A stretch of 64,000 nt of DNA. Origin: Symbiodinium natans. Its lineage: Eukaryota > Sar > Dinophyceae > Suessiales > Symbiodiniaceae. This document shows positions 43,246 through 53,809 of the stretch, one piece after another. The DNA is taken from positions 32,501 through 96,500 of the forward strand of contig CAJNDS010000027.1 of assembly GCA_905221605.1 (NCBI GenBank), given 5' to 3'. Numbering within the stretch: the first letter of the stretch is position 1; every line of letters starts with the position of its first letter. The position numbers were made by a program, and so were the translations under genes. The notes under the pieces are model-generated. The model saw only the letters and a program-made list of their open reading frames with translations. It had not been told where the DNA came from and ran no database searches.

Positions 43246-43950
43246 GTTTAGGGTTTAGGGTTTAGGGTTAGACCCTTAACCCTGCAGGAGCGTAGGGTAT
43301 CTTGGAGTTTATAGGGTCCAGGGGGCCATTAGCATGCGGAGTCTTGCGGTCTTCTGTTGCCAGTATCCTCAAGTAGGACACCCCGTGTATGCTAAACATG
43401 AACCCTACTTCACGAAAGAACAGAGCTAAGTGCACCAACAAAAACAGGATCAGGAAGATCAGGAAAAACAAGCTGCGAGATGAAGCACCCGCAGCAAGAG
43501 CGCGAAAGAAGCCCTTAACACCTAAATCATCCTAACCCTCTAAAACCCTAGAACATCCTCAGCCCCTAACCCCTAAACCCTATACCCTCAGACCTCAACC
43601 CTTAGGCTGCCGACGCCGATCCCAATGCCGCCGCTCCACCTGAAGCTGCCTCAGAAACGTCGGAGCCTCGAGGTTTCCACGTGTCTTCACCGACACTGGG
43701 CTTTACGGTTCCCAAGCCATGGGCCCCCCCAGTGTACCACGAATCTCAGCAGAGCCCGAATGCAGTGATCGTTGAGGAGCCGCTTGCGTTTGGTAAGCAG
43801 ATCTGAATGCTTGCGTCGGTAATTCTTCACCTCCTTTCCCTGCCCATCCTCTCGAGTAAGACACTCTAGGCCCTAGAGTGAACCCCGCAAGCCCAACAAT
43901 GCCTGCAAGCAAAGTCCCGAATGTTTTTTAATTGTGTATATATATATATG

Positions 43951-43987
<37 letters not shown>

Positions 43988-44501
43988 GTATCTCTGACTT
44001 AAACCTTCTCTGCGCAGGCCTGGGCCAGTAAAGCAGATGCCCAAGGGTAGCGACCCCCTCGCCCGCGCGCCACTGGACTGAATGTTTTGCAGGAAGCCGG
44101 TTAGAAGGTAGAGGGCTTCGCGTCTAGTTTGCGGGTTTTAAGGTAGAGAGGTGGCGGACTAAGGGGTTTTAGGGGTCAAGGAGTTATGGATGTACAGGGT
44201 TGAGGATTTTGGATGTTATCACCAGGATTTGGGACATGTGGGGTTCGGAGTTTTGCTGCAAGCCGCCATTCAGATGGTGCTGCTGCATGACCTGTGCTCA
44301 CATGAACCTTTCAATCTTGGAGATCTCGCAATACCGCCACGTTTTGCCACGCCCCCCTTAAGACCCTCAACTGTAAGCTTTAAACCCAGAACCCGAAGCC
44401 CTGGCATGTTGTGTTGAGGCTCGACGCTGCGATTGAAGCTGCAAAGTGTGAACCAGCAAAGTGAGAACCAGTAGGGAACCGGGAGCCCCCGACATGCAAA
44501 A
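43246..44501. other. No supported gene; CTAT microsatellite
   Basis: Short G-strand telomeric patch at 43247-43270 and (CTAT)n at 43953-43987. ORFs are short and overlap on both strands. Confidence 0.45.
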
Positions 44502-44850
44502 GGTTAGGGTTTAGGATTTAGGGTTTAGGGTTTAAAGTTTAAAGGGTTTGGGGGCTTAGGATTTAGGGTTTAAAGCTTTTAGGGTTTAGGGTTTAGGGTT
44601 TAGGGTTTAGGGTTTAGGGTTTAGGGTTTAGGGTTTAGGGTTTAGGGTTTAGGGTTTAGGGCACAGCCTTCACCTCGGAATCGCTCCTGCGGCCTTGAGT
44701 GGCTTGCATCATTGTACAGTGCTTGGCGTACTCATTTCCAGAGCAAAACAGCGGGGTTTAGGGTTTAGGGTTTAGGGTTTAGGGTTTCGGGTTTAGGGTT
44801 TAGGGTTTAGGGTTTAGGGTTTAGGGTTTAGGGTTTAGGGTTTAGGGTTC
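44502..44850 (+). repeat. Two TTTAGGG arrays separated by about 90 bases
   Basis: Arrays at 44502-44661 (first part degenerate, the last 13 units clean) and 44755-44850 (about 13 units, one TTCGGG). The unique spacer has no clear ORF. Confidence 0.95.
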
Positions 44851-45079
44851 GCCAAACGTTGTCTGACAATGGCGGAGAGGCTGTTAGCAGGGGTACACCT
44901 CGACTGCTGCAGGGCATCAGCTCTTCCCCCGCTTGCACTTGGGCGCGCTGGCCCCTTAAGAGAAAAGAACGTCCTAGGCCCTGCAGGTCAACGTGACAAA
45001 AAATATCGAATAGAACTAAGAGCTTACAGACATCGATGTAGAACGAGCATAGCCATGTTGCAACATCCTGTAACCCTAG

Positions 45080-45400
45080 ACGCTGAACCCTAAACCCCAA
45101 ACCCTAAACCCTAAACCTCAAACCCCATGTCGCAGACATAGCCATGCCAGATTCCCTGCCATGGGCAAGGCCGGTCTGTGAGGATGTCCTATAGACCCCG
45201 ACGCCCCAAAACCCCCGTGAGGTGCAGGGTTCAGGGTTTAGGGATCAGGGTAGAGAGGCATTCCTAAACCCTAAACCCTAAACCCGAAACCCTAAACCCG
45301 AAACCCTAAACCCTAAACCCTAAACCATAAGGGTTTGAAACCCTAAACCCTAAACCCGAAACCCGAAACCCGAAACCCTAAACCCTAAACCCTACCTTCA
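45080..45400 (-). repeat. CCCTAAA and CCCGAAA arrays
   Basis: C-strand units at 45086-45118 and 45263-45394. The second array mixes canonical CCCTAAA with a run of CCCGAAA variants, and ends about 20 bases before the exon at 45412. Confidence 0.9.
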
Positions 45401-45411
45401 AAAACTCCCGT

Positions 45412-46594
45412 GCCTGCGGGAGGCAGCCAAAGCCTTGCCTTCTGGAGGCTATGGAGCCCAAGATCTGGAAGCCGAGGCTTCGGGTTTAGTGTTTAGGGTT
45501 TAGGGTTTAGGGTTTAGGGTTTAGGGTTTAGGGTTTAGGGTTGAGGAAGGAATCCACAACCCTAAGCCCTGCAAATCTCAGAAGCCTGGAGCAAGGCCCG
45601 ATAAACCTGACAAGCCCTAAACACTACAAAACCCTTGTGCGTGAATCCTTATGAGTCCTAGAAACCCTAATTCTGATAAACCTGTTAAGGCCCCAAAAGG
45701 CGTAAACTCCACGAAGCCCTACAGTAAACCCTGTAAGCTCTTGGATTCCCCTTTTCAGCGCTATAGACCCTGTAAAAAGGAGGTCATGTGCTCAGGAGGA
45801 TCCCCAGAAGAGCTGAGAGCGATTAATGGCAGGTCGCTCGACTCCGCCATGCGCGCCGTCCTTGGCAAAGCAGCGAAGTTGAACTTCTTGGGGTTTACCC
45901 TAAACCCTAAACCCTAAACCCTAAACCCTAAACCCTAAACCCTAAACCCTAAACCGGTTTAGTGTTGAGGGGGGGCGCCGAAGTCTGAAGGCTGTCGGAG
46001 GCGGAGCGACACAAGACCGAGTTGCAGGCACAGGCCTTCCTCTCAGAGAAGTTGTGCATGAACCTCTCTCTCATGGAAGAGCCTCGGTAGTCTATAGCCC
46101 CCTTAGGACTAATTTTTGGTTTTAACCATATAAAACCCTGGGGAATATTGAAATATCATCTTTTTTGAGGTTCTAAGGAGGGGGGTAGAGTTGTCATGTC
46201 TCCCTTCGTGTGATCTAACCTCAGTGCCATGCCAGAGACTGTGAGGTCGAAGACCTCCGGAAGGAGGTGTGATGCCTTGGGGTGGTTTTAGGGTTTAGGG
46301 TTTAGGGTTTAGGGTTTAGGGTTTAGGGTTTAGGGTTTAGGGTTTAGGGTTTAGGGTTTAGGGTTTAGGGGTTTAGGCATAGTGAGGTTGATGAATAGAG
46401 ATTGGGATGCTCCCCCTTGTAACATAGGGGGATTATAGTACCCCCCCCCCTAGTATAATCCCCATTAAAGGACTGTCAGTTTCAGGGAGAACCTCGCAAA
46501 ATAGAGAGAGCCAGCAAGGACGGACTTGCTACTCTTCAGAGCAATGTATGCTTGAAGCTGGAAAGACGCCTGAATAGTCAGAAGACGCAGGCTC
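45412..46594 (+). CDS. Coiled-coil protein whose introns consist largely of telomeric arrays
   Basis: Exon-like pieces follow one another on the + strand: about 45412-45474 (REAAKALPSGGYGAQDLEAE), about 45796-45893 (SPEELRAINGRSLDSAMRAV), 45991-46086 (LSEAERHKTELQAQAFLSEK), 46236-46266 (RDCEVEDLRKE) and 46486-46594 (RKIERASKDGLATLQSNV, then LKLERRLNSQKTQA). The last three join in phase: GT donor at 46087, GTGTGA donor at 46267, TTTCAG acceptor at 46485, GTAAGA donor at 46595. Each gap holds a telomeric array (45480-45545, 45895-45955, 46285-46378). The product is charged and helical, a probable coiled coil. Start and end are not found; family unknown. Confidence 0.55.
45480..45545 (+). repeat. 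TTTAGGG array between exons
   Basis: About 9 units directly after the exon-like piece ending near 45474. Confidence 0.93.
45895..45955 (-). repeat. CCCTAAA array between exons
   Basis: About 9 units following the exon-like piece that ends near 45893. Confidence 0.95.
46285..46378 (+). repeat. TTTAGGG array inside the intron 46267-46485
   Basis: About 13 units; both flanking exons join in phase. Confidence 0.95.
46407..46483. mobile_element. Inverted-repeat element, family III, in intron
   Basis: Contains GGGATGCTCCCCCTTGTAAC, then GGGGATTATAGTACCCCC and AAAGGACTGTCAGTTTCAGG, the same order of parts as the cleaner copy at 55457. It ends at the acceptor of the exon at 46486. Confidence 0.5.
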
Positions 46595-46713
46595 GTAAGA
46601 AACATCACCGTTCATGGCACTGTTGCGATTGCTTGATAGACTTGTCTGGGGTAGACATAGTGAAAGGGTACGGGCCCCCCTGTGCAAGGTGAAGGAGACA
46701 ACGGCCCGAAAAC

Positions 46714-46923
46714 ATGCGGTCGAGCTGTTTTCCTGAAGCCCCAAATATACTCAAACATGAGGTCAAAGGTCTTTGTACCACAGATCTAGTTGGACCCCCA
46801 CAGGAGAGAGTGAGACTTTGTGTGGCCACGTGCCGACGTGTACGAGCGCAGGGTGCGTGTTTCACATTTGTTCAAGACGATCGTGCTTGTGCTTTCAAGG
46901 AAACTGGCAAGCCTAAAGGGTAG
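46714..46923 (+). CDS. Possible Cys-containing (PAN/Apple-like) exon
   Basis: The frame includes RVRLCVATCRRVRAQGACFT then FVQDDRACAFKETGK, a C-x3-C ... C-F-T-F ... C-A-F-K spacing reminiscent of PAN/Apple modules. It is short and not joined to other exons, and a telomeric array (46945-46996) follows. Weak family call. Confidence 0.3.
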   Translation: MRSSCFPEAPNILKHEVKGLCTTDLVGPPQERVRLCVATCRRVRAQGACFTFVQDDRACAFKETGKPKG

Positions 46924-46944
46924 AAACTTGAGTTGCTCGTGTTC

Positions 46945-46996
46945 ACCCTAAACCCTAAACCCTAACCCTAAACCCTAAACCCTAAACCCTAAACCC
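46945..46996 (-). repeat. CCCTAAA array
   Basis: About 7 units. Confidence 0.93.
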
Positions 46997-49252
46997 GTAT
47001 CAAGTATCAGGTGATCTCAACCTTAAAAGAAGCTTTCATAGCATAGTCTAAAGCTCAAGTGACAGGTTTCCCGGATGTCGGGGAAGCCCGGCTGCAAGAA
47101 GAGCCAGTGAATGAGGCTTTCTTAATCCTATGTGTGTGCCCTTTTTTTTTTTTTGTTTTAAGGGGATGGGGGGGGGGGGGGTCCTGTTGTAGTCGGAGCC
47201 TTACTATGAATGTAGGGTACCCCAAACAGGGCATTGTAGGGTTTGAGGTGTACTGTAGGACTACAAGGCTCACATTCGACAGAGTGCCTCGCTTTTCGCC
47301 TGACGTGCCTTTATCGCGACTACTGCCAGTATTGTTCTTTTTCTATTGTTAGTATTATCCCTAAACCCTAAATCCTACACCTGAACAAGGCAGCTTGCCA
47401 GTCCTGGTGGTGATCCAGATGAACGGGACAGCATGCTGACTTGCACTTTGCAATCCAAGCCAACTGGAGTGGATCCTGATATATTCCTTCCTATAGGCTT
47501 CGCATATGAAGATAATAAATCCATAAATACATAGATATGCATATATATATATAACCATACATACATGTTATTATGTATATACACATGTACCTGTCGATTG
47601 ACTTGATATTGCAATACCCCTGTGAGAGTCCTACTATCAATCATTGACTGGCACGTTCCGATATGGACCGTCCATGCGCCTATCGTCCGACCTCGCGGCT
47701 CAAGTTCTGTTCTACGTCAGCTTCATCCCTGGAGACCTATGGCCTTCAGGTCTTATGGAGGCCCGAGTTCAGTGCAGCCAGGTTTGCAAAGCCCCAAACC
47801 CTAGACCTTGTAAAGCCTAAACCCCTAGAAGCACACACCGCCAGGTAGTGCTGAGACTTGAGAGGGACTTCCGATTCCTGGGCAAGACGGCAGAAGTGTA
47901 TGGAGACTTGGCTGAAGCTGCGCCCAAGAGGTTGCAAATTTCAAGGATGCGCGCTCCATTTCTGGGGCCGAATCTTCGCCACTTGAGGGCCCCCCCGCCC
48001 CTTTAACCTCCCCCCTGCTTAATTTAAAAGGCCGTGCTGAGGGCTTTATATAGGATTTAGGAAGACCACTTCAAAGCAACCAAGCCACGCTTCAACATTC
48101 AAAAGCAGTTGGAGCCCTGAGCCTTATCCCTCTCTCTATATGCATCTACTGTATCTACATATATGCATACCCAATCCTCAACTCCCTCTATTCTCTATCT
48201 ACATATGTATCTACGTATATCCCTGAACCCTAACTCAGCTCCTGTGTGGGCCCCGAGGATCCTCGCAAGCTCGGTGCTGCTGCCTTCTGTCTGATTGTTA
48301 GCTTGCTGGCGTCTTGGCAGCATAGTGAACCTTCAGCTGGGCTGCTGCTACAGGAGTTTACATGAAGTTATCTTCAAAAAACGCAGACGTAGCAGTGCAA
48401 ATCGTGGGCCTCTTGCATTCCAAAAAACAGCTGCAGTGTGAGCAGATCAGCCAGCCTCTCGTGGATCCAAGGCCGTTTCTTTGCAAGGCTGCTCTGATGA
48501 AGCCCCCCGTCTGCACCCGTATCCCTCACCCCACAATCAGCTGACCATCTCTGGCCGACCACGTACTGTCTAGACAGGAAGCAGTCGAACAAGCAAGGGA
48601 GGATGCCATGCGCGAGGGTGAGGCCGGGCGAGACGGGACCACTGGGCTTTGTCCGCTCTTCTCACGGAAGCCATGCGAGGCGCTCAAAGGAGTTCAGGAT
48701 GCTGTTAGCGGCTAGGCTGCAAGTAAGTTCGATTCTTTTTTGAAAGAGCTGGCGTTGCGAACCTGCAGAGGTGAGTACAGAGAGCAAAAGAAGAAGACCC
48801 TTGAAGCACGGGACAATGTCCAGGCTAAGAAGGACCCGCGGCAGGGAGGGGGGGTTGTACACCCTAAAGCCCTGAACCCTAAACCCCCCCTAAACCCTGA
48901 ACCCTAAACTCCGATTGCCTTCCGGACGGGAATGAACCTTGCTGCCAGGACGGATTCAGCAAGGCGCCCCCTCCCAGAGCCGCCCTCTTCAAACCCCGAA
49001 GCCCCGAAACGCTCTCGAGGTCTTGGCTGACGAGGGGAGGAAGCCTGAAAAAGACGAAGCCAGAAGCTGAGCACTATGCCCCAAGCTTTTTGTGCTCGAT
49101 CCACTGCACAATTTGAAGCAGTTTTGGAAGGTCGGAGTTGTCGTGTTTAGGGCAGGCTTGCAGTGGCGTGTGGTCGTAAGTATTAGTATTTGCAGGTTTA
49201 CTTTAGGGCCTAGGGGCACTTGGGGTGTGTTAGGGATGTTGCCTTCGCTGAG
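46997..49252. other. Mostly unassigned; a few tiny exon candidates
   Basis: Poly-T and poly-G at 47141-47181, TA runs at 47540-47552. Small coding-like pieces: EAVEQAREDAMREG at about 48579-48617 between CTAGACAG and a GTGAGG donor, and MLLAARLQ before GTAAGT at about 48698-48722. I cannot extend them. Confidence 0.35.
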
Positions 49253-49557
49253 GCAGCAGCTCTGGAGGACGCCAACAAGGTCCTCAAGGAGGAGGCGGCA
49301 GGAGAGCAAGCCGAGAATGCGGTCGAGCACGGTGAGGCCCAGCCTTGCCAACACTGTGATGATTACTGTGATGACTGTCGTCGTCTTGTACGCACCTGCT
49401 GTTCAGGCCCCAGACAAAGACAAAGACAAAGCAAAGAAAGGCAAGGCGCCCTCGGCTCGCCAGCAAGTCGCAGTGCATCTCCGGAAGCAGTTGGCAGGCT
49501 CAAGTCTCCTGGTGACGGTTCCGAGGCGGCCCGGCCCCCCAACCAGTCTGAACTTAG
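49253..49557 (+). CDS. Two exons of a charged, SR-like or coiled-coil protein
   Basis: Exon 49253-49331 (AALEDANKVLKEEAAGEQAE) follows CGCTGAG and ends with a GTGAGG donor in phase 1. Exon 49407 to about 49557 follows GTTCAG and continues in phase with PRQRQRQSKERQ, SPASRSASPEAVGRLKSP and DGSEAARPPNQSEL. The first part predicts a helix; the second is Arg/Ser/Pro-rich and probably disordered. An alternative frame of the second exon (PDKDKDKAKKGKAPSARQQ) is also open. Family unknown. Confidence 0.4.
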
Positions 49558-50455
49558 GTTTTTGGGTACTATAAGTCCTAAGAAACAGCTAAGATCATAT
49601 AGTTTATGCTAGTGTTCCAAGTTCAGTATAGTCAGGAAGGAACGTTGTGGTGGCAGCATTGCGCAGGAAAAGCCGCTCCCGAGCACGCAGGAAGATGGAG
49701 GAGGTCTTCTTGCCAGAGGCTCAGCTGGACCCCGCGGGGCTACAGGCAGAATTACACGTATCATAGATCTATGATATTTTGTGACCATGTCTCCGCTTAT
49801 ATACGCAGATCGGATGTTGTCTGTTCTTAGTTGTAGAGTTGCGCGACCCGCCTCGGGGCGGGGACGAAGGGGGCAATGGTAGAAGGCGAGTAGTAGGTTA
49901 GGATAGGCCTTGCCCAGTTTGGGGTATTACATCACCGTGAACATATAGCCCAATAATCACAACTAGTAGCTCATTGTCCATAAAATACTCTATCTCATCC
50001 TATTTCTCAGGTGATGGGCATGGTTAGGTTTATTCATTTTATGGGGCATCGTATGGTAGTTGGTTGTTCGTTCCAAAATGCCGGGGCTGATAGGGCTTGT
50101 GGGCGAACGCAGTTGGAATGTCTTTGTCGCATGATGTTTTCAGAAAGTGTTGGACACAGGCTTTGCTGACATTCACCTCTTTCCAAGGGGGTTGCCACGT
50201 TTAAGAAGTTGGGGTATTATCTTCTAATCCCAACGCACGGAGAACTTCTGATGTTTTTGTGCATCTCCTGCCCTGCAGCGTGGCCATGCGACACCACAAA
50301 GGAAGTTTGGCATTGTTTTGCGCGATTTGTGTGCAGCAGCTTGTTTCTGCTTGGCGCCGGCAGACTTCATCCTGTTGCCACAGGCTGGGGCATTGAATCA
50401 TGATTCTTAGAGCTGCTTGTTCAAAGTTCTTGTCAAAACAGTGGCGAGCAAGGCA
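49558..50455. other. No supported gene
   Basis: Short ORFs only; the stretch 49900-50230 is relatively AT-rich and repeats GGGGTATTA (near 49922 and 50212). Confidence 0.4.
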
Positions 50456-51003
50456 ATGCCAGTGAGTTGCGGGAGGCGGCTCAGCGCGCCACCGACCCAA
50501 CTGAAAGCGTTGCCGCAGCTTCGAGCTGTGATACAATGGGCAATGCATGCTCAGCCCAGCAAGACAGTTGACCTTCGCGACATACGAGACTTGTCCCTGG
50601 CTCTTGCAGGCTTTGTGGTGTCTGCTGCAGGCTTTGCGGTGTCGTATGCCTCCTCGGACTTTCGCATGAAGCGATTGGCAGTAGAGACGTTCATGGCGCG
50701 CTATGAGCCTGCCATGTCTCCAAACGAGGTGGTCGGACGCAAGGTTGTAGATGACATCATCAAACACAGGCTGCAGAGCTGGAGGCAGAAGTCCGACGCG
50801 ACCATCGTGAGTGGCCGCTACAAATCCGGGAAGACAGTAGCTGTGCAAGAGGCCTTGCGCGGTGTGCGTGGGGTGTGGGAATTCACGGTCGACGTGGAAG
50901 GCTGGAAGCCCATCATGTACCAAGAGCTTGGCGTGAAGGACGCCAACATGCTTCGTGAGGAAAGAGCCAGACGACAAGCCGTCAGAAATAGTTACTGTGT
51001 TTG
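50456..51003 (+). CDS. P-loop NTPase-like protein, possibly membrane-anchored
   Basis: The ATG at 50456 opens MPVSCGRRLSAPPTQLK; the frame runs to TGA at about 51003 (182 aa). A hydrophobic segment LSLALAGFVVSAAGFAVSYA (about residues 47-66) precedes a charged region and a Walker A motif GRYKSGKT (G-x4-G-K-T, about residue 120), followed by VAVQEALRGVRGVWEFTVDV and MYQELGVKDANML. This is the start of a P-loop ATPase fold; no Walker B or further motifs are visible, so the gene is either short or continues through introns (a GA donor is possible at CGTGAG|GAAAGA, about 50960). A long minus-strand ORF overlaps but lacks any motif. Confidence 0.5.
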
Positions 51004-51273
51004 ACAATTATTGCTTAATGATGAACTTCTTGAGAATTATTTTCTGATATTCAGCAAGCAGGATAATGAGGTCATAATTGAAATTCCTGTGAACGATGAG
51101 GTAAAGGATATCAGCAGTAAGCAACCAGTGCAAACCAGCGAAAACAATTCGTTCTCTAAACTATATCGGATAATGCGTTCATAAGTATAATATAAACTTA
51201 CTGTATAAGAGGCATTGCATTATGAGTATATCAAGATTATAACCTTTGAAACTAAACCTAGCAAAATTTATGA
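51004..51273. other. AT-rich stretch, no gene
   Basis: Lies between the P-loop ORF and the inverted-repeat element; only short ORFs. Confidence 0.4.
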
Positions 51274-51570
51274 GAGAACCCTTGCCCACTTTGGGCTGAT
51301 AATACCACCTTAGGGAGTATGGATGGGGTCATCGGTTATTCCTATACTGGTCTTGGTAATGGGGAAGTAGTGGTGATGTATTGGGTTGGGTGTAGGGGGG
51401 AGCATAGGACTAATCCTCATATATGGATGAGGTAATCGGTTATTCCTATACTGGTCTTGGTAATGGGGAAGTAGTGGTGATATAGTTGGTGAGATGTAGG
51501 GGGGAGTATAGGAATCATCTCCTACTGGGTTGACTGGTGGTATTATTACCCAAAATTGGCAAGGGTTCTG
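51274..51570. mobile_element. Inverted-repeat element with internal tandem duplication
   Basis: The left end (AGAACCCTTGCCCACTTTGG, then CTGATAATACCACC) and the right end (GGTGGTATTATTACCC, then AAAATTGGCAAGGGTTCT) are inverted repeats of about 35 bp with a few mismatches. Inside, a unit of about 105 bp starting ATCGGTTATTCCTATACTGG is present twice (51331 and 51436). No ORF. About 295 bp, MITE-sized; no clear target duplication. Confidence 0.75.
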
Positions 51571-52466
51571 CTAACTGTCCCGATGCTCCAGTTCCAGGCA
51601 GCAGTTGTTTCCTTGGAGTCTTGGATCGTTCCTTATCCGGCAGAAAGCGCTGCCAGTCGGCAGTCAAATCGAGAATTGTAATCATAGGGTTGAAGGTATG
51701 GCATGGTACAGAATAGCCACCCCCCCTCCCCCCTCCCCTACAACTGCTGACACGCTTCCCTTTCTAAGGCCTGCAGCTGGACTCAAGTATGGCCGCCACT
51801 GAGGCTACCTGAGAATCAGGATGAGCCTGGCGCGTCCGGCGCATGGGAGTGCGAAAAGTGCTAGCGAGTAGTGGCGCGGAGGAAGGGCCGGCGAAAACCT
51901 TGCAACACTCTTGCGCCCATGAAGCTCATCATCAACATCAGCCCTCCCGGAAGCTTCGCTTTGAGCCAGGACAAGCAGCGCCTGCTGAACCACCTCCGGT
52001 CGGAGGCAGGGCTCCGAGCTCTAAGTTTATTGCCTCCTCTCGGTCGGAGTCTGTAGAATATCTTGCTCACGTTCTACATGCAACCCCTAAATCTGTAGGC
52101 CCCTAAGGAGAGAATCTTCTCTGCCTTCTGTGGGCAGGCAGAGGACCTTCACAGCTCCATCCCACCACACCACAGCCAACCCAGAAGCCTTCTGAACCTT
52201 CCCAAGCTGTCTTGTAAACCCTACAGAATCGCTTCGAGGCATATGTGGAGCTCTTTGCGTCTCCAATTGCAGGCGTCGGAGTACGGGCCTTTCGGCCCCA
52301 GCCTCAGAGGCCGAGCTGCCGATTCCAATGAGGCTGCGGAGACTCGAACCAGGCTTAGTTTGTGGCCTAGTATAGAAGTTTCCTAGGTTTCTTGCATCCT
52401 CAACACCACGCGGAACGCCCACAAAGGCAGAGAGACCACAATGACCCAAAGACAGGGACTAGACAA
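51571..52466. other. No supported gene
   Basis: Overlapping short ORFs on both strands; C-run at 51720-51738. Confidence 0.4.
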
Positions 52467-52652
52467 AGTATGGCCAGCAGCAAGCAGCAAGCTTTTTTTC
52501 GCATCAGCACGCACCCATTTCTGAGACGCTCCCAGCTCTTTGCCTCGAGTCTGAGGCAGATTCCCGAGGGAGTTGATCCGTTCCCGATCTGCAACCCGCA
52601 CTTGGCGGCCAAGGACGCAGTGCTAGCAGAAGATATGATGAGCGACGCCTGA
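52467..52652 (+). CDS. Hypothetical small ORF / last exon
   Basis: ATGGCCAGCAGC opens a frame reading SKQQAFFRISTHPFLRRSQL, FASSLRQIPEGVDPFPICNP and HLAAKDAVLAEDMMSDA then TGA. Coding-like, no family. A longer minus-strand ORF overlaps. Confidence 0.35.
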   Translation, partial: SMASSKQQAFFRISTHPFLRRSQLFASSLRQIPEGVDPFPICNPHLAAKDAVLAEDMMSDA

Positions 52653-52831
52653 GATTTGTCAGATAGCAACATACTCTGATGCTTGTGAGAGGGGCCCTCA
52701 AACTCCAGCGCCGTACGTAGGGACGTAGAAAAAGAGCGTTGTAGCAGCTGCTTTGAGCTCAAGCTCCTGCGTTTATCAATGCAGATAGCCTTCAAAGCCC
52801 ATCACTTGGTCACTTGGTTTCGTTGAGTTCA

Positions 52832-52933
52832 TGGTTTAGGGTTTAGGGTTTAGGGTTTAGGGCTTAGGGCTTAGGGCTTAGGGCTTAGGGTTTAGGGTTT
52901 AGGGTTTAGGGTTTAGGGTTTAGGGTTTAGGGA
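52832..52933 (+). repeat. TTTAGGG array with CTTAGGG block
   Basis: About 14 units. Five consecutive CTTAGGG variants (52861-52889) are embedded in canonical units, another sign of local homogenisation. Confidence 0.95.
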
Positions 52934-53809
52934 TCCCTTCCCACACCCTCGTCCGATGCTTCGCACGTGCCGTGCCTGGGTGCCTCATGGTGCATCTGCT
53001 CGCTTCGCCCGCTCCCTTCCAAGCATCTCTGGGAACTCTGGCACGGAGCCGGGCAAGGGGCGGAGGCCCTTCAGACCATCGCGGCTGTCTGAGTTTCCCC
53101 CCCCAAAATAGAGGTAACCCATAAAATACCCCGAAGTAGTACAGTTTTGTACTCATCTCGAGAGGAAATCGAGGAAACCCCCCAAAAAGGACATAGATGA
53201 TAGGGATTTCCTGAAGGTCTCACCATAGATTATCATAGGCCCGACTACAGAACCTCCGAAGCGGTTTAGGGTTTACTGTTTGGGGTTAGTCTACATGCGT
53301 CCGACTCCACGTTATGCATGGAGTCTTGGGCGCCTTGAACAAGCACCGCTCCATTAGTTTTGCCTTGAAGTTTAGGGCTTAGGGCGGTTGAGGGCTTGGG
53401 CTAGGTGATCCAAAATCTTTTCCGAGAATGTCTAAAATGACAAGCCGTACTCACATTTGGACTCACCGCCCGGCTCGAGCCTGCAGCATATAGATGCATC
53501 TACGCACACTGCTTGCGGTCGTCAGTTCCCTAATGGTTGGTCCCCTCTTGTTGTTGGGCACCGTGAGAAGAAATCTCCGATAGTTTATTATAGGAACCCC
53601 GCACGGGGCCCGTAGTGTGGACAAGGCCCTACAGGGATATAGACCCTAACAAAAGGGATCCTCAAAAGGAACTGCAATCTAGAGAAGGCACGTGCCTTCA
53701 CCTCGCCCGCAAGCTTGCGCGGTGCTTCTGGGCCAGCTCGGAGCCGCTTGTCAATGTTGTCAATGAACATACCTATGGGGCTCAAGGTTTCGGGTTTAGG
53801 GTTTAGGGC
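52934..53809. other. No supported gene; possible diverged element
   Basis: 53095-53190 has CCCCCCAAAATAG and AAACCCCCCAAAA, the end-words of family I, without a clear pair. A telomeric patch at 53788-53808 touches the next ORF. Confidence 0.4.

Noticed and set aside
50201..51007. 268-aa minus-strand ORF, the longest on that strand
   Set aside because: It is antisense to the P-loop frame, has no recognisable motif, is His/Cys/Arg-rich as expected for a shadow, and no other minus-strand gene is supported.
53780..53790. GGGGCTCAAG upstream of the PPR ORF as a spliced-leader relic
   Set aside because: Only the last 8 or so bases match the dinoflagellate leader end, and GGCTCAAG occurs several other times in the window.
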